Source: Faecalibacterium sp. An122
Lineage (GTDB): Bacteria > Bacillota > Clostridia > Oscillospirales > Ruminococcaceae
Direction: 5' to 3'
NCBI RefSeq assembly: GCF_002160895.1
Contig: NZ_NFLL01000004.1
Location: 62,001 to 126,000 of the forward strand
Length of the DNA: 64,000 bases
How positions within the stretch are numbered: the stretch's first letter is position 1; each line of letters opens with the position of its first letter. This document shows positions 1 to 8,596 of the stretch, in pieces. The translations under genes were made by a program, and so were the position numbers. Under the pieces are notes generated by a model that had not been told where the DNA came from, made no database searches, and worked only from the letters and a program-made list of their open reading frames with translations.

Positions 1-1
1 C

Positions 2-2287
2 GAGATGCAGGGCGCCCTGGCCACCCCCGAGGCCCAGCTGGACGCCGCCCTCAACGCCGCCCTGTTCCCCGACAACGGCTATGGCTTTGTGTCGGGCGGC
101 GACCCGGCCTCCATCCCCGGCCTGAGCTATGAGCAGTATGTGAAGATTTACCGCCGCCACTACCGGCCCGACAACTGCTGCATCACTCTGTACGGCCGGA
201 TGGACATGGCCGAAAAGCTGGCCTTCCTGGACGAGAACTATCTGAGCCGGATGCCCAAGGGGGCACCGCGGCCCCGCACCCCTCTTCAGTATCCCCAGGC
301 CGGAACCAAAAAAGTGGTGACCTACACCACCGAGACCCCCGAGACGGTGCCGGTCCAGTGTGCGCTGGGCTGGTACACCGGCCGGTTCGACGAGGCGGAA
401 AAGCAGACGGCGGTGAACCTGCTGCTGGATGCCCTGCTGAGCACCAACCAGTCCCCCCTGAAAAAATACCTGCTGGAACAGAACCTGGGCGCCGACATTG
501 ACGTGGGCTTTGACAGTTCGGTTCAGCAGCCGGTGCTGGAGCTGCTGCTCAAGGGCACCGACAAGGAGCGGGCTGCCCGCTTTGGGGCGGCGGTCAAGGA
601 GGGCGTGGCCAAAATCTGCGCCGAGGGCATCCCGGATGAGATGCTGACCGCCTCCATCAACTCTCTGGAATTCCAGGTCACCGAGCGGCCCGGCAGCCTG
701 CCGGACGGCGTGCTGGCGGCCATCGAGGCGGTGACCGGCTGGCTCCATACCGATGACCCCATGTCCGACCTGCGGCCGGAGGAGATTTTCGCCTTCCTGC
801 GGGGCAAGCTGGGGACCGACTGGTATACCCAGCTGCTGGGCGAGCTGTTTGCGCCCGACCCGGTGGAGGTGATTCTGGTCCCCGAAAAGCCCCGGGATGA
901 GGATGCCCCCTCGGCCCGGCAGGAGGGCAAACTCCAGCTGGACCACCCCCTGACGGTGGCCGACCTGAGCGAGCCGCCCCACTTTGCCGCCGCCCAGGTG
1001 GAGGATGTGGCCGGCCTGACCCTGGTGACCCGGCCCACCACCGGCAGCCTGTACCTGAACTTCTACTACGACATGGGCGCCCTGACCCCCGAGGAGATGA
1101 GCGACGCGGCCCTGCTGCCCTTCCTGCTGGAAGAGCTGGACAGCCGCCGCCATACCGCCATCGAGCTGACCACCCTGCGGAACACCTGGCTGGGTGAGAG
1201 TGTGGTGTCCACCGACCACTGGGCCGGCCGCCAGGAGGGCCAGCCCTGCATCGCCAAGTTTGAGGCCCGGACCAGCCTGCTGGAACGGAACCTGGACAAG
1301 GCGGTGGAGCTGATGAGCGAGCTGCTCTATGAGACCCGTCTGGACGGCCCCCAGGCCGAGGCGGCCTTTGAGCAGGTGCTGGAACAGTTCAAGCTGAACT
1401 TTGAGCAGGACTTCATCCAGAGCGGCCACAATTACGCCATCCTTCGGGCGGGCCGCTGCTTCTCGGTGAATGCCGCCCTGGGAGAGCGGAACGGCGGCGT
1501 CAGCCTGTACCGCCACATCTGCGCCCTGCTGGAAGCCAAAGACTGGGCGGGCCTGTCGGCTCGTCTGGAGGCAGTGCGGGACAAGATTCTGAATCACTGC
1601 GCCCTGACGGTGGCCTGTCACGGCAGCGAGGCCGCCTGCCAGCGGCTGCGGGAGCTGCTGCCCGGCAGCGCCTTTGCGGCGGAGGGCCGCGCCCCGGCCC
1701 AGCCCTACAGCGAACCCCTGCCCGCGCCCCGGAACGAGGCTTTTGTCATCCAGGGCGGGGTGAACTACGACGTCCTGGCCTGGCCGGGAACCGGCAGCGC
1801 CGCCCGGAAAGTTCTGGCCCGCTTTATGAGCTATGAGTATCTGTGGCAGGCCATCCGGGAAAAGGGCGGCGCCTACGGCACCGGCATGCTGAGCCGGGCC
1901 GACATGGAGCTGATTTACACCTACCGCGACCCCCACGCCGGCGGCAGCTACAAGCGCTTCGCCGAGGGCCCGGCCCTGCTGGCGGAAAAGGAATACACCC
2001 CTGCCGCCCTGAACGAGTGCATTGTGGGCACCGTGGCCCAGGTGGACCCGCCCCGCAAGCCGCGGCAGCAGGCTCTGGAGGCAGACCGGCGGTATTTCTG
2101 CGGTGTGACCGATGCCATGGCCGCCGCCGACCGGGCTGCCATCTGCGGTGTCACCAGCGAATGGCTGCAGCAGGAGTTTGGATGCCTGGCCGAAAAGATG
2201 GCCCAGGGCGTCCGCTGCGCCTTTGGCAGCAAGGAGGCCATCGACCGGGCCGCCGGGCTGTTTGACAGCATTGAAAACTTAGGGTAA
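2..2287 (+). CDS. M16C (PreP-like) zinc metallopeptidase, C-terminal part
   Basis: The frame is open to the left edge, so the start is outside the window and about 760 residues of the C-terminal part are present. Full-length PreP/insulinase-type M16C enzymes are about 970 residues, so the N-terminal lobe with the HxxEH zinc site should lie upstream and is not seen here. Visible family marks are the M16C-associated middle region and the late motif REKGGAYGTGM, which supplies substrate-contacting residues in M16 enzymes. The family degrades peptides inside a closed two-lobed chamber. No signal peptide can be judged. The gene ends at a hairpin shared with the convergent regulator gene. Family assignment is firm; the substrate is unknown. 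Confidence 0.85.
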   Translation, partial: EMQGALATPEAQLDAALNAALFPDNGYGFVSGGDPASIPGLSYEQYVKIYRRHYRPDNCCITLYGRMDMAEKLAFLDENYLSRMPKGAPRPRTPLQYPQAGTKKVVTYTTETPETVPVQCALGWYTGRFDEAEKQTAVNLLLDALLSTNQSPLKKYLLEQNLGADIDVGFDSSVQQPVLELLLKGTDKERAARFGAAVKEGVAKICAEGIPDEMLTASINSLEFQVTERPGSLPDGVLAAIEAVTGWLHTDDPMSDLRPEEIFAFLRGKLGTDWYTQLLGELFAPDPVEVILVPEKPRDEDAPSARQEGKLQLDHPLTVADLSEPPHFAAAQVEDVAGLTLVTRPTTGSLYLNFYYDMGALTPEEMSDAALLPFLLEELDSRRHTAIELTTLRNTWLGESVVSTDHWAGRQEGQPCIAKFEARTSLLERNLDKAVELMSELLYETRLDGPQAEAAFEQVLEQFKLNFEQDFIQSGHNYAILRAGRCFSVNAALGERNGGVSLYRHICALLEAKDWAGLSARLEAVRDKILNHCALTVACHGSEAACQRLRELLPGSAFAAEGRAPAQPYSEPLPAPRNEAFVIQGGVNYDVLAWPGTGSAARKVLARFMSYEYLWQAIREKGGAYGTGMLSRADMELIYTYRDPHAGGSYKRFAEGPALLAEKEYTPAALNECIVGTVAQVDPPRKPRQQALEADRRYFCGVTDAMAAADRAAICGVTSEWLQQEFGCLAEKMAQGVRCAFGSKEAIDRAAGLFDSIENLG

Positions 2288-2303
2288 ACCAAACACGAAA
2301 AAC

Positions 2304-2345
2304 AACAGAGCGACATGACCGGAAGGGCCATGCCGCTCTGTTTGT
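2304..2345. terminator. Terminator between convergent genes
   Basis: Near-perfect inverted repeat with arms AACAGAGCGACATG and CATGCCGCTCTGTT, preceded by an A-rich stretch and followed by TTTGTT. It can serve the protease gene and, in reverse, the XRE gene. Confidence 0.6.
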
Positions 2346-2362
2346 TGGGGTGGAATCTTGCT

Positions 2363-2968
2363 TCAGCGGATGATGCGGTGGCGGCACATGCTGGTTTTGC
2401 CGCAGGTGGGGCAGGTGAGACGACGCCGGGTCAAGGTGTGATAGCCTTTGACATAGGCGCCCAGGGTGGGGACAAAGGTCGCCCCACAGGCGGGACACTC
2501 ATAGTAGCCGGCCTGGGCATCCAGCACGGCGGCCGCCCCCACGCCGGCCACGGCGGTGGCCAGGGCCAGCAGAATCAAAAGAATCCGCACGGCGATGGGC
2601 AGTTCCAGATAGGACGCGATGATGACCAGGGAGCACACCGCGATGACGGTGATGGTGCCGCAGATGACAGACAGAACCATCCGCTTTTTGTTTTCCTGAT
2701 TTTCCTTGATGAGATCCATCATATTTTCCTCCGCTTTGGTCTGATAGTCGGATGCAGAGACCTTTTCGCCGGTGAGAAGGTCGTTGACGGTGATCTCCAG
2801 AGCCCGGCACAGGGGCAGCATCAGGGAGACATCCGGCAGACCTTTGCCGGTTTCCCATTTGCTGACCGTCTTGTCGCTGATGGCCAGAGCGTCGGCCAGC
2901 TGGCGCTGGGTGAGGTTTTTGGCTTTGCGGGTGTCGGCAATGAAATGCCCGATCTTGATCTGATCCAT
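2363..2968 (-). CDS. XRE-family regulator with C-terminal membrane segments
   Basis: 201 residues from the ATG at 2968, which has an AAGGAGG box just upstream; a longer in-frame start at 3022 lacks one. Residues 1-65 form a lambda-repressor-type helix-turn-helix (LTQRQLADALAISDKTVSKW). Two hydrophobic segments follow (about 95-115 and 122-145), then a small cysteine-containing tail with two CPxC knuckles (CPACG, CPTCG) that may bind zinc. The architecture suggests a membrane-tethered regulator. The target genes and the signal are unknown; the neighbours give no clue. The convergent protease gene shares its terminator. Confidence 0.8.
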   Translation of the reverse strand: MDQIKIGHFIADTRKAKNLTQRQLADALAISDKTVSKWETGKGLPDVSLMLPLCRALEITVNDLLTGEKVSASDYQTKAEENMMDLIKENQENKKRMVLSVICGTITVIAVCSLVIIASYLELPIAVRILLILLALATAVAGVGAAAVLDAQAGYYECPACGATFVPTLGAYVKGYHTLTRRRLTCPTCGKTSMCRHRIIR

Positions 2969-3063
2969 GGGGCGGGGCCTCCTTTCGCTATCAGTGTAGC
3001 AGACGGGCGGGCCGATGTACACACACGGAGCGTAGAGTTAGGGCAATCTGCGGGGCGGAGGGG

Positions 3064-3108
3064 CAAAAAGACGGGCCCCCGCCTTGGCGCTGCGCCAAAG
3101 CGGGGGCC
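3064..3108 (-). terminator. Terminator of the GH32 operon
   Basis: A 17-bp GC-rich stem (arms 3074-3090 and 3092-3108) followed on the minus strand by CGTCTTTTT. It lies about 45 bp after the GH32 stop codon. Confidence 0.8.
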
Positions 3109-3152
3109 TGCTTGCCTGTATGGCTTGGAGAATGTGAAGAAGATCGGGAAAA

Positions 3153-4628
3153 TCAGAAGGAGAGCTGGTACTGTTCGGCGGTGAGCAGGGCTTTGCCGTC
3201 GGCGGCAAAGGTGATGCCGTCGGCCTCCTGGGGGGTGTAGATGCAGGCCGTCATGGTCTGCTCGCCGCCGTTGATAAAGACCTCGACGCTGTTGCGGTCC
3301 AGCAGGATGCGCAGGCTGAGCGTTTCGCTCTCGCCGCGCACCGTGCAGCTGCGGATGTGGACAATATCCTGATGGAACCCTGCCTGGCTCCGGTCAAGGG
3401 TGAGCCGCCGTGTGCGCGGCTCATAGGTGAGGGTGGTGCAGTGGCCGGCGTCTGCGGCCAGCTTGACGGTGAAGGTGCGGCAGCCCGCCTCGGGGGTGAC
3501 GGTCAAGGTCAGATCGGCCACCCGGCCGCCGATGCCTTCCAGAGAAGTTTCCCCCGAGATGGGGACATTGGAGTGGAAAACCCGTTCGCCATGGGCGGCG
3601 TCCAGCTCCCGGACGGGGGTCTGGATGATGCGGCCGTCCCGGATGTGCAGCTCCCGCGGGCAGATGGTCTGCCCGAACCATTTGGCCCCGTGGGGCTTGT
3701 CGCTGATGCCGGCCCAGGCCTGCATCCAGGCGGTCATGATCCGGCGGCCGTCGGGCGCCTGGAGGGTCTGGGTGGCGTAGAAGTCGATGCCCTCGTCCAT
3801 CAGCTGGACGTTTTCGCGGACAAAGCGATGGTTCACAGGGTCATAGCTGCCGATCAGGGCGATGACGCAGTGGCCGTTGTGGTACTCGTCCCGGGCGTGC
3901 ATCTCCATCGGGCCGGCCATCAGCACCTGCTTGCCGTCCAGCTCGAAGAAGTCGGGGCATTCCCACATGACGCCGTACTCGCCGCGGCTGGCGTCCAGAA
4001 TGGTGACATATTCCCAGTGGAAGCCGTCGGCGCTGCGGAACAGTAGGGCCGCGCCGCCCTCCGCCCTGCCCTGCCCGACGATGACGGCGGAGTAGCTGCC
4101 GTCCGGCTCCTGCCAGATCTTGGGGTCCCGGAAGTCAAACCGGCTCCAGCCCTCCGGCAGGTCTTTGGCGTCCAGGACCGGGGCCGCGAAGGGCTTCTCA
4201 TAATCGAGGCCGTCCCCCACCGCGACGCTCTGGGTCTGCACCTCGCGCATCTCGCCGTCCGGCTGTTCCTGTTTGCACACGCTGGTGTAGAGCAGCAGCT
4301 GCCGGCCGTCGGGCAGCTCGGCCGCCGACCCGGAGAAGCATCCGTCCTGGTCAAAGGGAGCGTCGGGGGCCAGGGCTGCGGGCAGGTACTCCCAGTGGAG
4401 CAGGTCCCGGCTGACGGCGTGGCCCCAGTGCATGGGACCCCACACCGTCTTGTAGGGGTAATACTGATAAAACAGATGGTACTGACCCTGATAGAAGCAA
4501 AAGCCGTTGGGATCGTTCATCCAGCCCACCCAGGGGGTCAGGTGATAGACGGGTCGCTGGCCGGCGGGAATCTCCGGGCCGTGCTGCGCTTCATAGGCGC
4601 GGGCTTTCTGTAAAATCGGGCTGTTCAT
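3153..4628 (-). CDS. GH32 beta-fructosidase (sucrose / fructo-oligosaccharide hydrolase)
   Basis: 491 residues with no signal peptide, so it is probably cytoplasmic and acts on imported sugar. The three GH32 catalytic blocks are present: WMNDPNG with nucleophile Asp39, the transition-state motif RDP at 167-169, and ECPD with acid/base Glu223. The five-bladed propeller is followed by a C-terminal beta-sandwich from about residue 350. The length matches sucrose-6-phosphate hydrolases and intracellular invertases. The ATG follows an AGGAG box. It is the last gene of an operon with a CUT1 ABC transporter and faces a locus with LacI and fructokinase, so sucrose or short fructans are the likely substrates. 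Free rather than phosphorylated sugar is expected because import is by ABC transport; that point is inference. Confidence 0.92.
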   Translation of the reverse strand: MNSPILQKARAYEAQHGPEIPAGQRPVYHLTPWVGWMNDPNGFCFYQGQYHLFYQYYPYKTVWGPMHWGHAVSRDLLHWEYLPAALAPDAPFDQDGCFSGSAAELPDGRQLLLYTSVCKQEQPDGEMREVQTQSVAVGDGLDYEKPFAAPVLDAKDLPEGWSRFDFRDPKIWQEPDGSYSAVIVGQGRAEGGAALLFRSADGFHWEYVTILDASRGEYGVMWECPDFFELDGKQVLMAGPMEMHARDEYHNGHCVIALIGSYDPVNHRFVRENVQLMDEGIDFYATQTLQAPDGRRIMTAWMQAWAGISDKPHGAKWFGQTICPRELHIRDGRIIQTPVRELDAAHGERVFHSNVPISGETSLEGIGGRVADLTLTVTPEAGCRTFTVKLAADAGHCTTLTYEPRTRRLTLDRSQAGFHQDIVHIRSCTVRGESETLSLRILLDRNSVEVFINGGEQTMTACIYTPQEADGITFAADGKALLTAEQYQLSF

Positions 4629-4650
4629 GGTGTCTCCTGTGGAAGGTCAC

Positions 4651-4669
4651 CCCGGGCGGGCTGCCCGGG
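4651..4669 (-). other. Intercistronic stem-loop after the binding-protein gene
   Basis: Perfect 7-bp inverted repeat (CCCGGGC / GCCCGGG) with a 5-nt loop and no following T-run, located between the solute-binding protein gene and GH32. It probably trims or stabilises mRNA rather than terminating it. Confidence 0.45.
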
Positions 4670-4702
4670 ATGCTCCGTATTTGGTATAGTGGGGAAAGAA
4701 GA

Positions 4703-6367
4703 TCAGGCGTAGTAGGCGTCCAGATACTTCTGCATGATGTTCAGATAGTCGGGCAGACGGTAGGCGTCCAGCTTGTCCAGGTACTCGTTCCACTCGGCGT
4801 CGGTCAGACCGTTCATGATCCAGTTGGCCTTGCAGGTGTTCATGTAGGAGGTCAGGTCGGCCTGGAGGTTGGAAATCTCCACCGTGTCCTCACTGCTCAT
4901 AAAGACGTTGGGGTAGACGTACTCGTTGTTCATGTAGGGGGTGTAGATCTGCTCGATCCAGTCCAGACGGTACTGGGCGTCGTCGGGGCAGGTGACGTAG
5001 ACGTCGTAGTACTCGTCCAGCACCGCCAGAGGACCGCCCACGCACTCGGCCTCGCGGACTTCCACGGGGGAGGCGTCGCCCAGAGGAGCGTGCTTCAGCA
5101 TGGGCTCGCCGTCGGCGTTGGTGGACATCTCAAAGATATCAAACTCGTCCTCCTCGCCGTAGGTGCCCCAGTTGTTCTGGGCCGACTGGATGGGAATGTA
5201 CATCTGGTCCAGCCAGGCGCAGACCAGGGCGGGGTTGGCCGCCTTGGCGGTGACCACGCAGCGGCCGCGGTTGAAGCCGCTGGTGAAGGAGCCGTTCTGC
5301 GGGGTGATGTTGGTGGTGTCGGCGGCCAGCGGGGGCAGGGGCTGCCAGTCGGTCAGGTTGTCAATGTTGGCCACGTCCCAGCTGAAGCAGACGCCATAGC
5401 GGCCGGCCTTGCCCTTGGAAACGTAGGTGGACCACTCCTGGGTGAAGCACTCGGGGTCGATCAGGTTCTCGGCGTACAGCTTGTGGAGCCATTCCAGGCC
5501 GTCGCGGTAGCCCTGCTGGGTGGCGGCGCAGATGACCTTCAGGTCATTGGTGACGGCGATGTGACGGCTCTTGTCCATGTCGCCGTAGCCCTCGCCGAAG
5601 CCGTTGATCAGGATGCCGGGGTCCTGGTCGCCGTCGTTGATGATGCAGGACATGGGGATGATGTCGCCGTCGATGCCGTACTCGCTCTTGATGGAGGCGG
5701 CGTTGTCGCGGAAGGCGATCAGCACCTGCTCGAACTCATCCACGGTGGTGGGCATGGACAGGCCCAGGAAGTTCAGCCACTTGGTGTTGATGAAGCTCAT
5801 GCCGCCCACCGTCTGAATGGCGGTCTTGTTGGCGCCCAGCTGCTCGATCCAGGGCAGGGCCCAGATGTGGCCCTCGGTGTCGGTGCACATGGTGCGGTAC
5901 TCGGGGTACTTGTCAAAGACGGTCTTGAGGTTGGGCATGCAGGTGTCGATGTACTCCTCCAGGCTGACGATGACGCCCTGGTCTGCGTAGCGCAGCAGGT
6001 TGCTGTCCGAAAAGTCGGCGCTGAAGATGAAGTCGGTCAGGGTGTTGGGGTTGGCCATGGTCAGGGAGATCTTGTCGCCCCACTGATCGGACTGGATGGC
6101 GGTCCACTCGATGTGAATGTTGGTGGACTCCTCCAGGCGCTTGAAGATGGTGCGGTTATTGGGCTGGGACTCGCTGCCGGCGGGGTAGCTGGTGGTGCCG
6201 GTGAGGGTCGCCGTCTCGGCCAGAGGGAATTCCACCGGGCCGGTCACTTCCACAGCGGCGGCTGCATCGTTGGAAGAACCCTTGCTGCCGCAGGCAGTCA
6301 GGGCAAAGGCGGAGCCGGTCACAGCGCAGGCTTTGAGAAAATTGCGGCGGGAAATCAGCTTTTTCAT
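4703..6367 (-). CDS. Extracellular sugar-binding lipoprotein of a CUT1 ABC transporter (LplA-like)
   Basis: 554 residues, longer than MalE-type proteins and typical of the LplA class that pairs with LplB/LplC permeases. The N-terminus has a lipobox (LTAC, lipidated Cys26) and also a perfect twin-arginine motif, SRRNFLK at residues 6-12, so export could be through Tat or Sec. The mature part has the aromatic-rich ligand-binding fold of family 1 solute-binding proteins. It lies between the permease genes and GH32 in one operon, which points to sucrose or fructo-oligosaccharide binding. No ATPase is encoded nearby; LplBC-type systems usually share a general MsmX-like ATPase encoded elsewhere. 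Confidence 0.9.
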   Translation of the reverse strand: MKKLISRRNFLKACAVTGSAFALTACGSKGSSNDAAAAVEVTGPVEFPLAETATLTGTTSYPAGSESQPNNRTIFKRLEESTNIHIEWTAIQSDQWGDKISLTMANPNTLTDFIFSADFSDSNLLRYADQGVIVSLEEYIDTCMPNLKTVFDKYPEYRTMCTDTEGHIWALPWIEQLGANKTAIQTVGGMSFINTKWLNFLGLSMPTTVDEFEQVLIAFRDNAASIKSEYGIDGDIIPMSCIINDGDQDPGILINGFGEGYGDMDKSRHIAVTNDLKVICAATQQGYRDGLEWLHKLYAENLIDPECFTQEWSTYVSKGKAGRYGVCFSWDVANIDNLTDWQPLPPLAADTTNITPQNGSFTSGFNRGRCVVTAKAANPALVCAWLDQMYIPIQSAQNNWGTYGEEDEFDIFEMSTNADGEPMLKHAPLGDASPVEVREAECVGGPLAVLDEYYDVYVTCPDDAQYRLDWIEQIYTPYMNNEYVYPNVFMSSEDTVEISNLQADLTSYMNTCKANWIMNGLTDAEWNEYLDKLDAYRLPDYLNIMQKYLDAYYA

Positions 6368-6409
6368 AATCGTTCTCCTTATCAGTACAGGTTGGATGGT
6401 GGGGTGGGA

Positions 6410-7318
6410 TCAGCCCTTGATGGAACCGGCCATGATGCCGGAGTCGAAATACTTCTGGAAGAAGGGGTACATGACGATCAGAGGCAGGCTGGAGATGATG
6501 ATGGTGGCGTATTTCAGCAGCTCGGCCAGCTGGGCGCGCTCGGCGGTGCTCTGGATGTCGGCAATCATGCCGGACTCGGGCTGGCTCTGGATCAGGATGG
6601 AGCGGAGGACCAGCTGCAGGGGCTGCTTGGCGGTGTCGTTCAGGTAGATCATGGCGTCAAAGTAGCTGTTCCACATGGCCACGAACTGCCACAGGGCCAG
6701 CACGGCCACCACCGGCATACACACCGGCAGCAGGATCTTGAAGAAATAGAGCATCTCGCTGGCGCCGTCCACGTCGGCGGCTTCCCGCAGCTCGTGGGGG
6801 ATACCCTGGTAGTAGGTCCGGGCAATAATCATGTTCCAGACGCTGAAGGCGCCGGGCAGGATCACCGCCCACATGGAATCCAGCAGGCCCAGGTTGTTGA
6901 TCAGCAGGTAGGTGGGGATCAGGCCGCCGCCGAAGAACATGGTGATGACAAACAGGGTGTTGAAGATCTTCTTGCCCTTGAAGTCGGGCAGGGACATGGG
7001 GTAGGCGGCCAGCATGGTCACCGCCACCGAAATGATGGTGAACAAAATCGAGTAGACGACGGCGTTTTTGAAGCCGATCCAGATCTGGGCGTCGGTGGCC
7101 ACCCGCTCGTAAGCGGTGAGAGTCCATTTGCTGAAATCAAAGGTGATGCCCTTGTTCTGGAGGGTGACGGGGTCCATGAAGGATGCGAAGATGATGTACA
7201 CCACCGGCACGATGATGGCGATGACGAACAGGGCCAGCAGGAAGTAGCCGAAGTACAGGATGGCCTTGTCCTGGCGGGTGTAGAGGGCCATTTTGGATTT
7301 TTTCTTCTTGACTGTCAT
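6410..7318 (-). CDS. Carbohydrate ABC transporter permease (LplC-like)
   Basis: 302 residues from the ATG at 7318, which has AAGGAGG upstream; an in-frame extension to 7396 overlaps the preceding gene and lacks a ribosome site. Six membrane segments are predicted, and the EAA loop sequence EAADVDGASEMLYFFKILLP contacts the ATPase. It starts 13 bp after the other permease gene, so the two are co-transcribed and should form the heterodimeric channel for the fructoside importer. Confidence 0.92.
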   Translation of the reverse strand: MTVKKKKSKMALYTRQDKAILYFGYFLLALFVIAIIVPVVYIIFASFMDPVTLQNKGITFDFSKWTLTAYERVATDAQIWIGFKNAVVYSILFTIISVAVTMLAAYPMSLPDFKGKKIFNTLFVITMFFGGGLIPTYLLINNLGLLDSMWAVILPGAFSVWNMIIARTYYQGIPHELREAADVDGASEMLYFFKILLPVCMPVVAVLALWQFVAMWNSYFDAMIYLNDTAKQPLQLVLRSILIQSQPESGMIADIQSTAERAQLAELLKYATIIISSLPLIVMYPFFQKYFDSGIMAGSIKG

Positions 7319-7331
7319 GTGGGGCGCCTCC

Positions 7332-8279
7332 TTACAGTCCCTTGCCGTCGTTGAGCTTGGCGACAACCTTGTTGACGGCGATGAGCAGGATGACATTGAT
7401 GACGGTGTTGAACAGGCCCACAGCCGTCGAGAAGCTGTAGTCGCCGTCCAGCAGGCCTTTTTTGTAGACGTAGGTGGCGATGATCTCGGAGGAGCTGAGG
7501 TTCAGGTCGGTCTGGAGGGCGTAGGCCTTCTCAAAGCCGATGCTCATGATGTTGCCGGCCTGGAGGATGAACTGGATCACCACCATGTCCTTGATGGCGG
7601 GCCACTCCACTGTGACAATCTGCTGCAGGAGGTTGGCGCCGTCGATCATGGCGGCTTCCTTCAGGTCCTTGCTGGCGTTGGACAGGGAGGCGGTGTACAT
7701 GATGGAGGCCCAGCCTGCGCCCTGCCAGATGCCGCTGATGATGTAGATGGGGCGGAAGGCCTCGGGCAGGGTCATGAAGTTGATGCTGGTGTTCAGCAGG
7801 CCATTGACCGGGCCGGTGACCGACAGCAGCACACGCACAATGCCGCACAGGACGATGACCGAGATGAAGTTGGGCATGTAGAGGACCAGCTGGACCTTCT
7901 GCTTGATCTTTTTGCTCTCGATGCGGTTGAGCAGGAAAGCGAGGATGATGGGGATGGGGAAGCCCCACAGCAGGCCATAGACGCTCAGCTTGAGGGTGTT
8001 GACCAGATAGCGCTGGAAGTCGGGCGACGACATGAACCGGACAAAGTTGTCGAAGCCCACCCACTCGCTGCCCAGAATGCCCTTGAAGGGGTTATAGTTC
8101 TGGAACGCGATCAGGACGCCGCCCATGGGCGCGTACTTGAAAATCAAGGTCAGCGCAACGGCCGGCAGAAGGAACAGCAGGTACAGCTGCCAGTGACGCC
8201 GTACATAGACACAGGTGTTGTGCCAGCGCTGCCGGGATGAGACCGCAACCGTCCCGGACGGAGACGCTTTTGCTTTCAT
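7332..8279 (-). CDS. Carbohydrate ABC transporter permease (LplB-like)
   Basis: 315 residues with about six membrane segments and the EAA-loop motif EAAMIDGANLLQQI. It is the first gene of the minus-strand fructoside operon, with GGGAGG before its ATG. A canonical promoter lies at 8394-8422, and operator-like repeats lie between that promoter and this gene. LplB-class permeases carry a long N-terminal cytoplasmic stretch, as seen here (about 30 residues). The substrate is inferred from GH32 and fructokinase in the same locus. Confidence 0.92.
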   Translation of the reverse strand: MKAKASPSGTVAVSSRQRWHNTCVYVRRHWQLYLLFLLPAVALTLIFKYAPMGGVLIAFQNYNPFKGILGSEWVGFDNFVRFMSSPDFQRYLVNTLKLSVYGLLWGFPIPIILAFLLNRIESKKIKQKVQLVLYMPNFISVIVLCGIVRVLLSVTGPVNGLLNTSINFMTLPEAFRPIYIISGIWQGAGWASIMYTASLSNASKDLKEAAMIDGANLLQQIVTVEWPAIKDMVVIQFILQAGNIMSIGFEKAYALQTDLNLSSSEIIATYVYKKGLLDGDYSFSTAVGLFNTVINVILLIAVNKVVAKLNDGKGL

Positions 8280-8393
8280 GGATTCAAATCCTCCCTTTCA
8301 ATGTGATCTTGGTGACGTTTGAAGTTACGTTTGCACATCTGCTTGTGCGTGAACTGAGCTGGAAGTGTGCAAATGTAAATTCCTGACAGCATC

Positions 8394-8422
8394 TTTATAC
8401 CATGCTTATGGTCAAAAGTCAA
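8394..8422 (-). promoter_or_regulatory. Sigma-A promoter for the permease-binding protein-GH32 operon
   Basis: On the minus strand: -35 TTGACT (8417-8422), 17-bp spacer, -10 TATAAA (8394-8399). The TGTGCAAAT element at 8366-8374 lies just downstream of the expected start, a typical repressor position. Confidence 0.75.
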
Positions 8423-8468
8423 TGATATTTTCCATGAATCCGAAAGAATTTCTGTGGATTTATCTGGT

Positions 8469-8499
8469 TGCACAAAATGCAAAGTGTGCATTTGTGCAA
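8469..8499. promoter_or_regulatory. Large inverted-repeat operator
   Basis: Outer arms TTGCACAAA (8469-8477) and TTTGTGCAA (8491-8499) are perfect complements, and inner ATGCA/TGCAT copies extend the symmetry. It is centred between the two divergent promoters, so it is a probable binding site for the adjacent LacI-family regulator. Confidence 0.6.
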
Positions 8500-8522
8500 A
8501 TTTCCGTTTTGCATTTTTACAT

Positions 8523-8551
8523 TTGACTAATTCGTGCATTTGCACTATACT
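8523..8551 (+). promoter_or_regulatory. Sigma-A promoter of the LacI-regulator operon with embedded operator
   Basis: -35 TTGACT (8523-8528), 17-bp spacer, -10 TATACT (8546-8551). The spacer contains the palindrome GTGCATTTGCAC (8534-8545), so a bound repressor would block RNA polymerase directly. This implies autoregulation. Confidence 0.75.
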
Positions 8552-8596
8552 AGCAATCAGAACCAAACTTTTATTATAAAGAAGGAGGGGGACACC

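Larger units (their letters stand above)
8280..8596. promoter_or_regulatory. Divergent control region of the fructoside locus
   Basis: This 317-bp gap holds two outward promoters and several copies of a GTGCA / TTTGCAC element. Copies are visible at 8329-8337, 8365-8374, 8469-8499, 8508-8515 and 8534-8545. The spacing lets one LacI-type repressor control both operons. No coding sequence is seen. Confidence 0.75.

Noticed and set aside
4670-7354. An 894-codon plus-strand frame across the binding protein and permease genes
   Set aside because: The opposite strand holds two clear transporter genes; this translation is low-complexity Val/Gly/Asp/His sequence.
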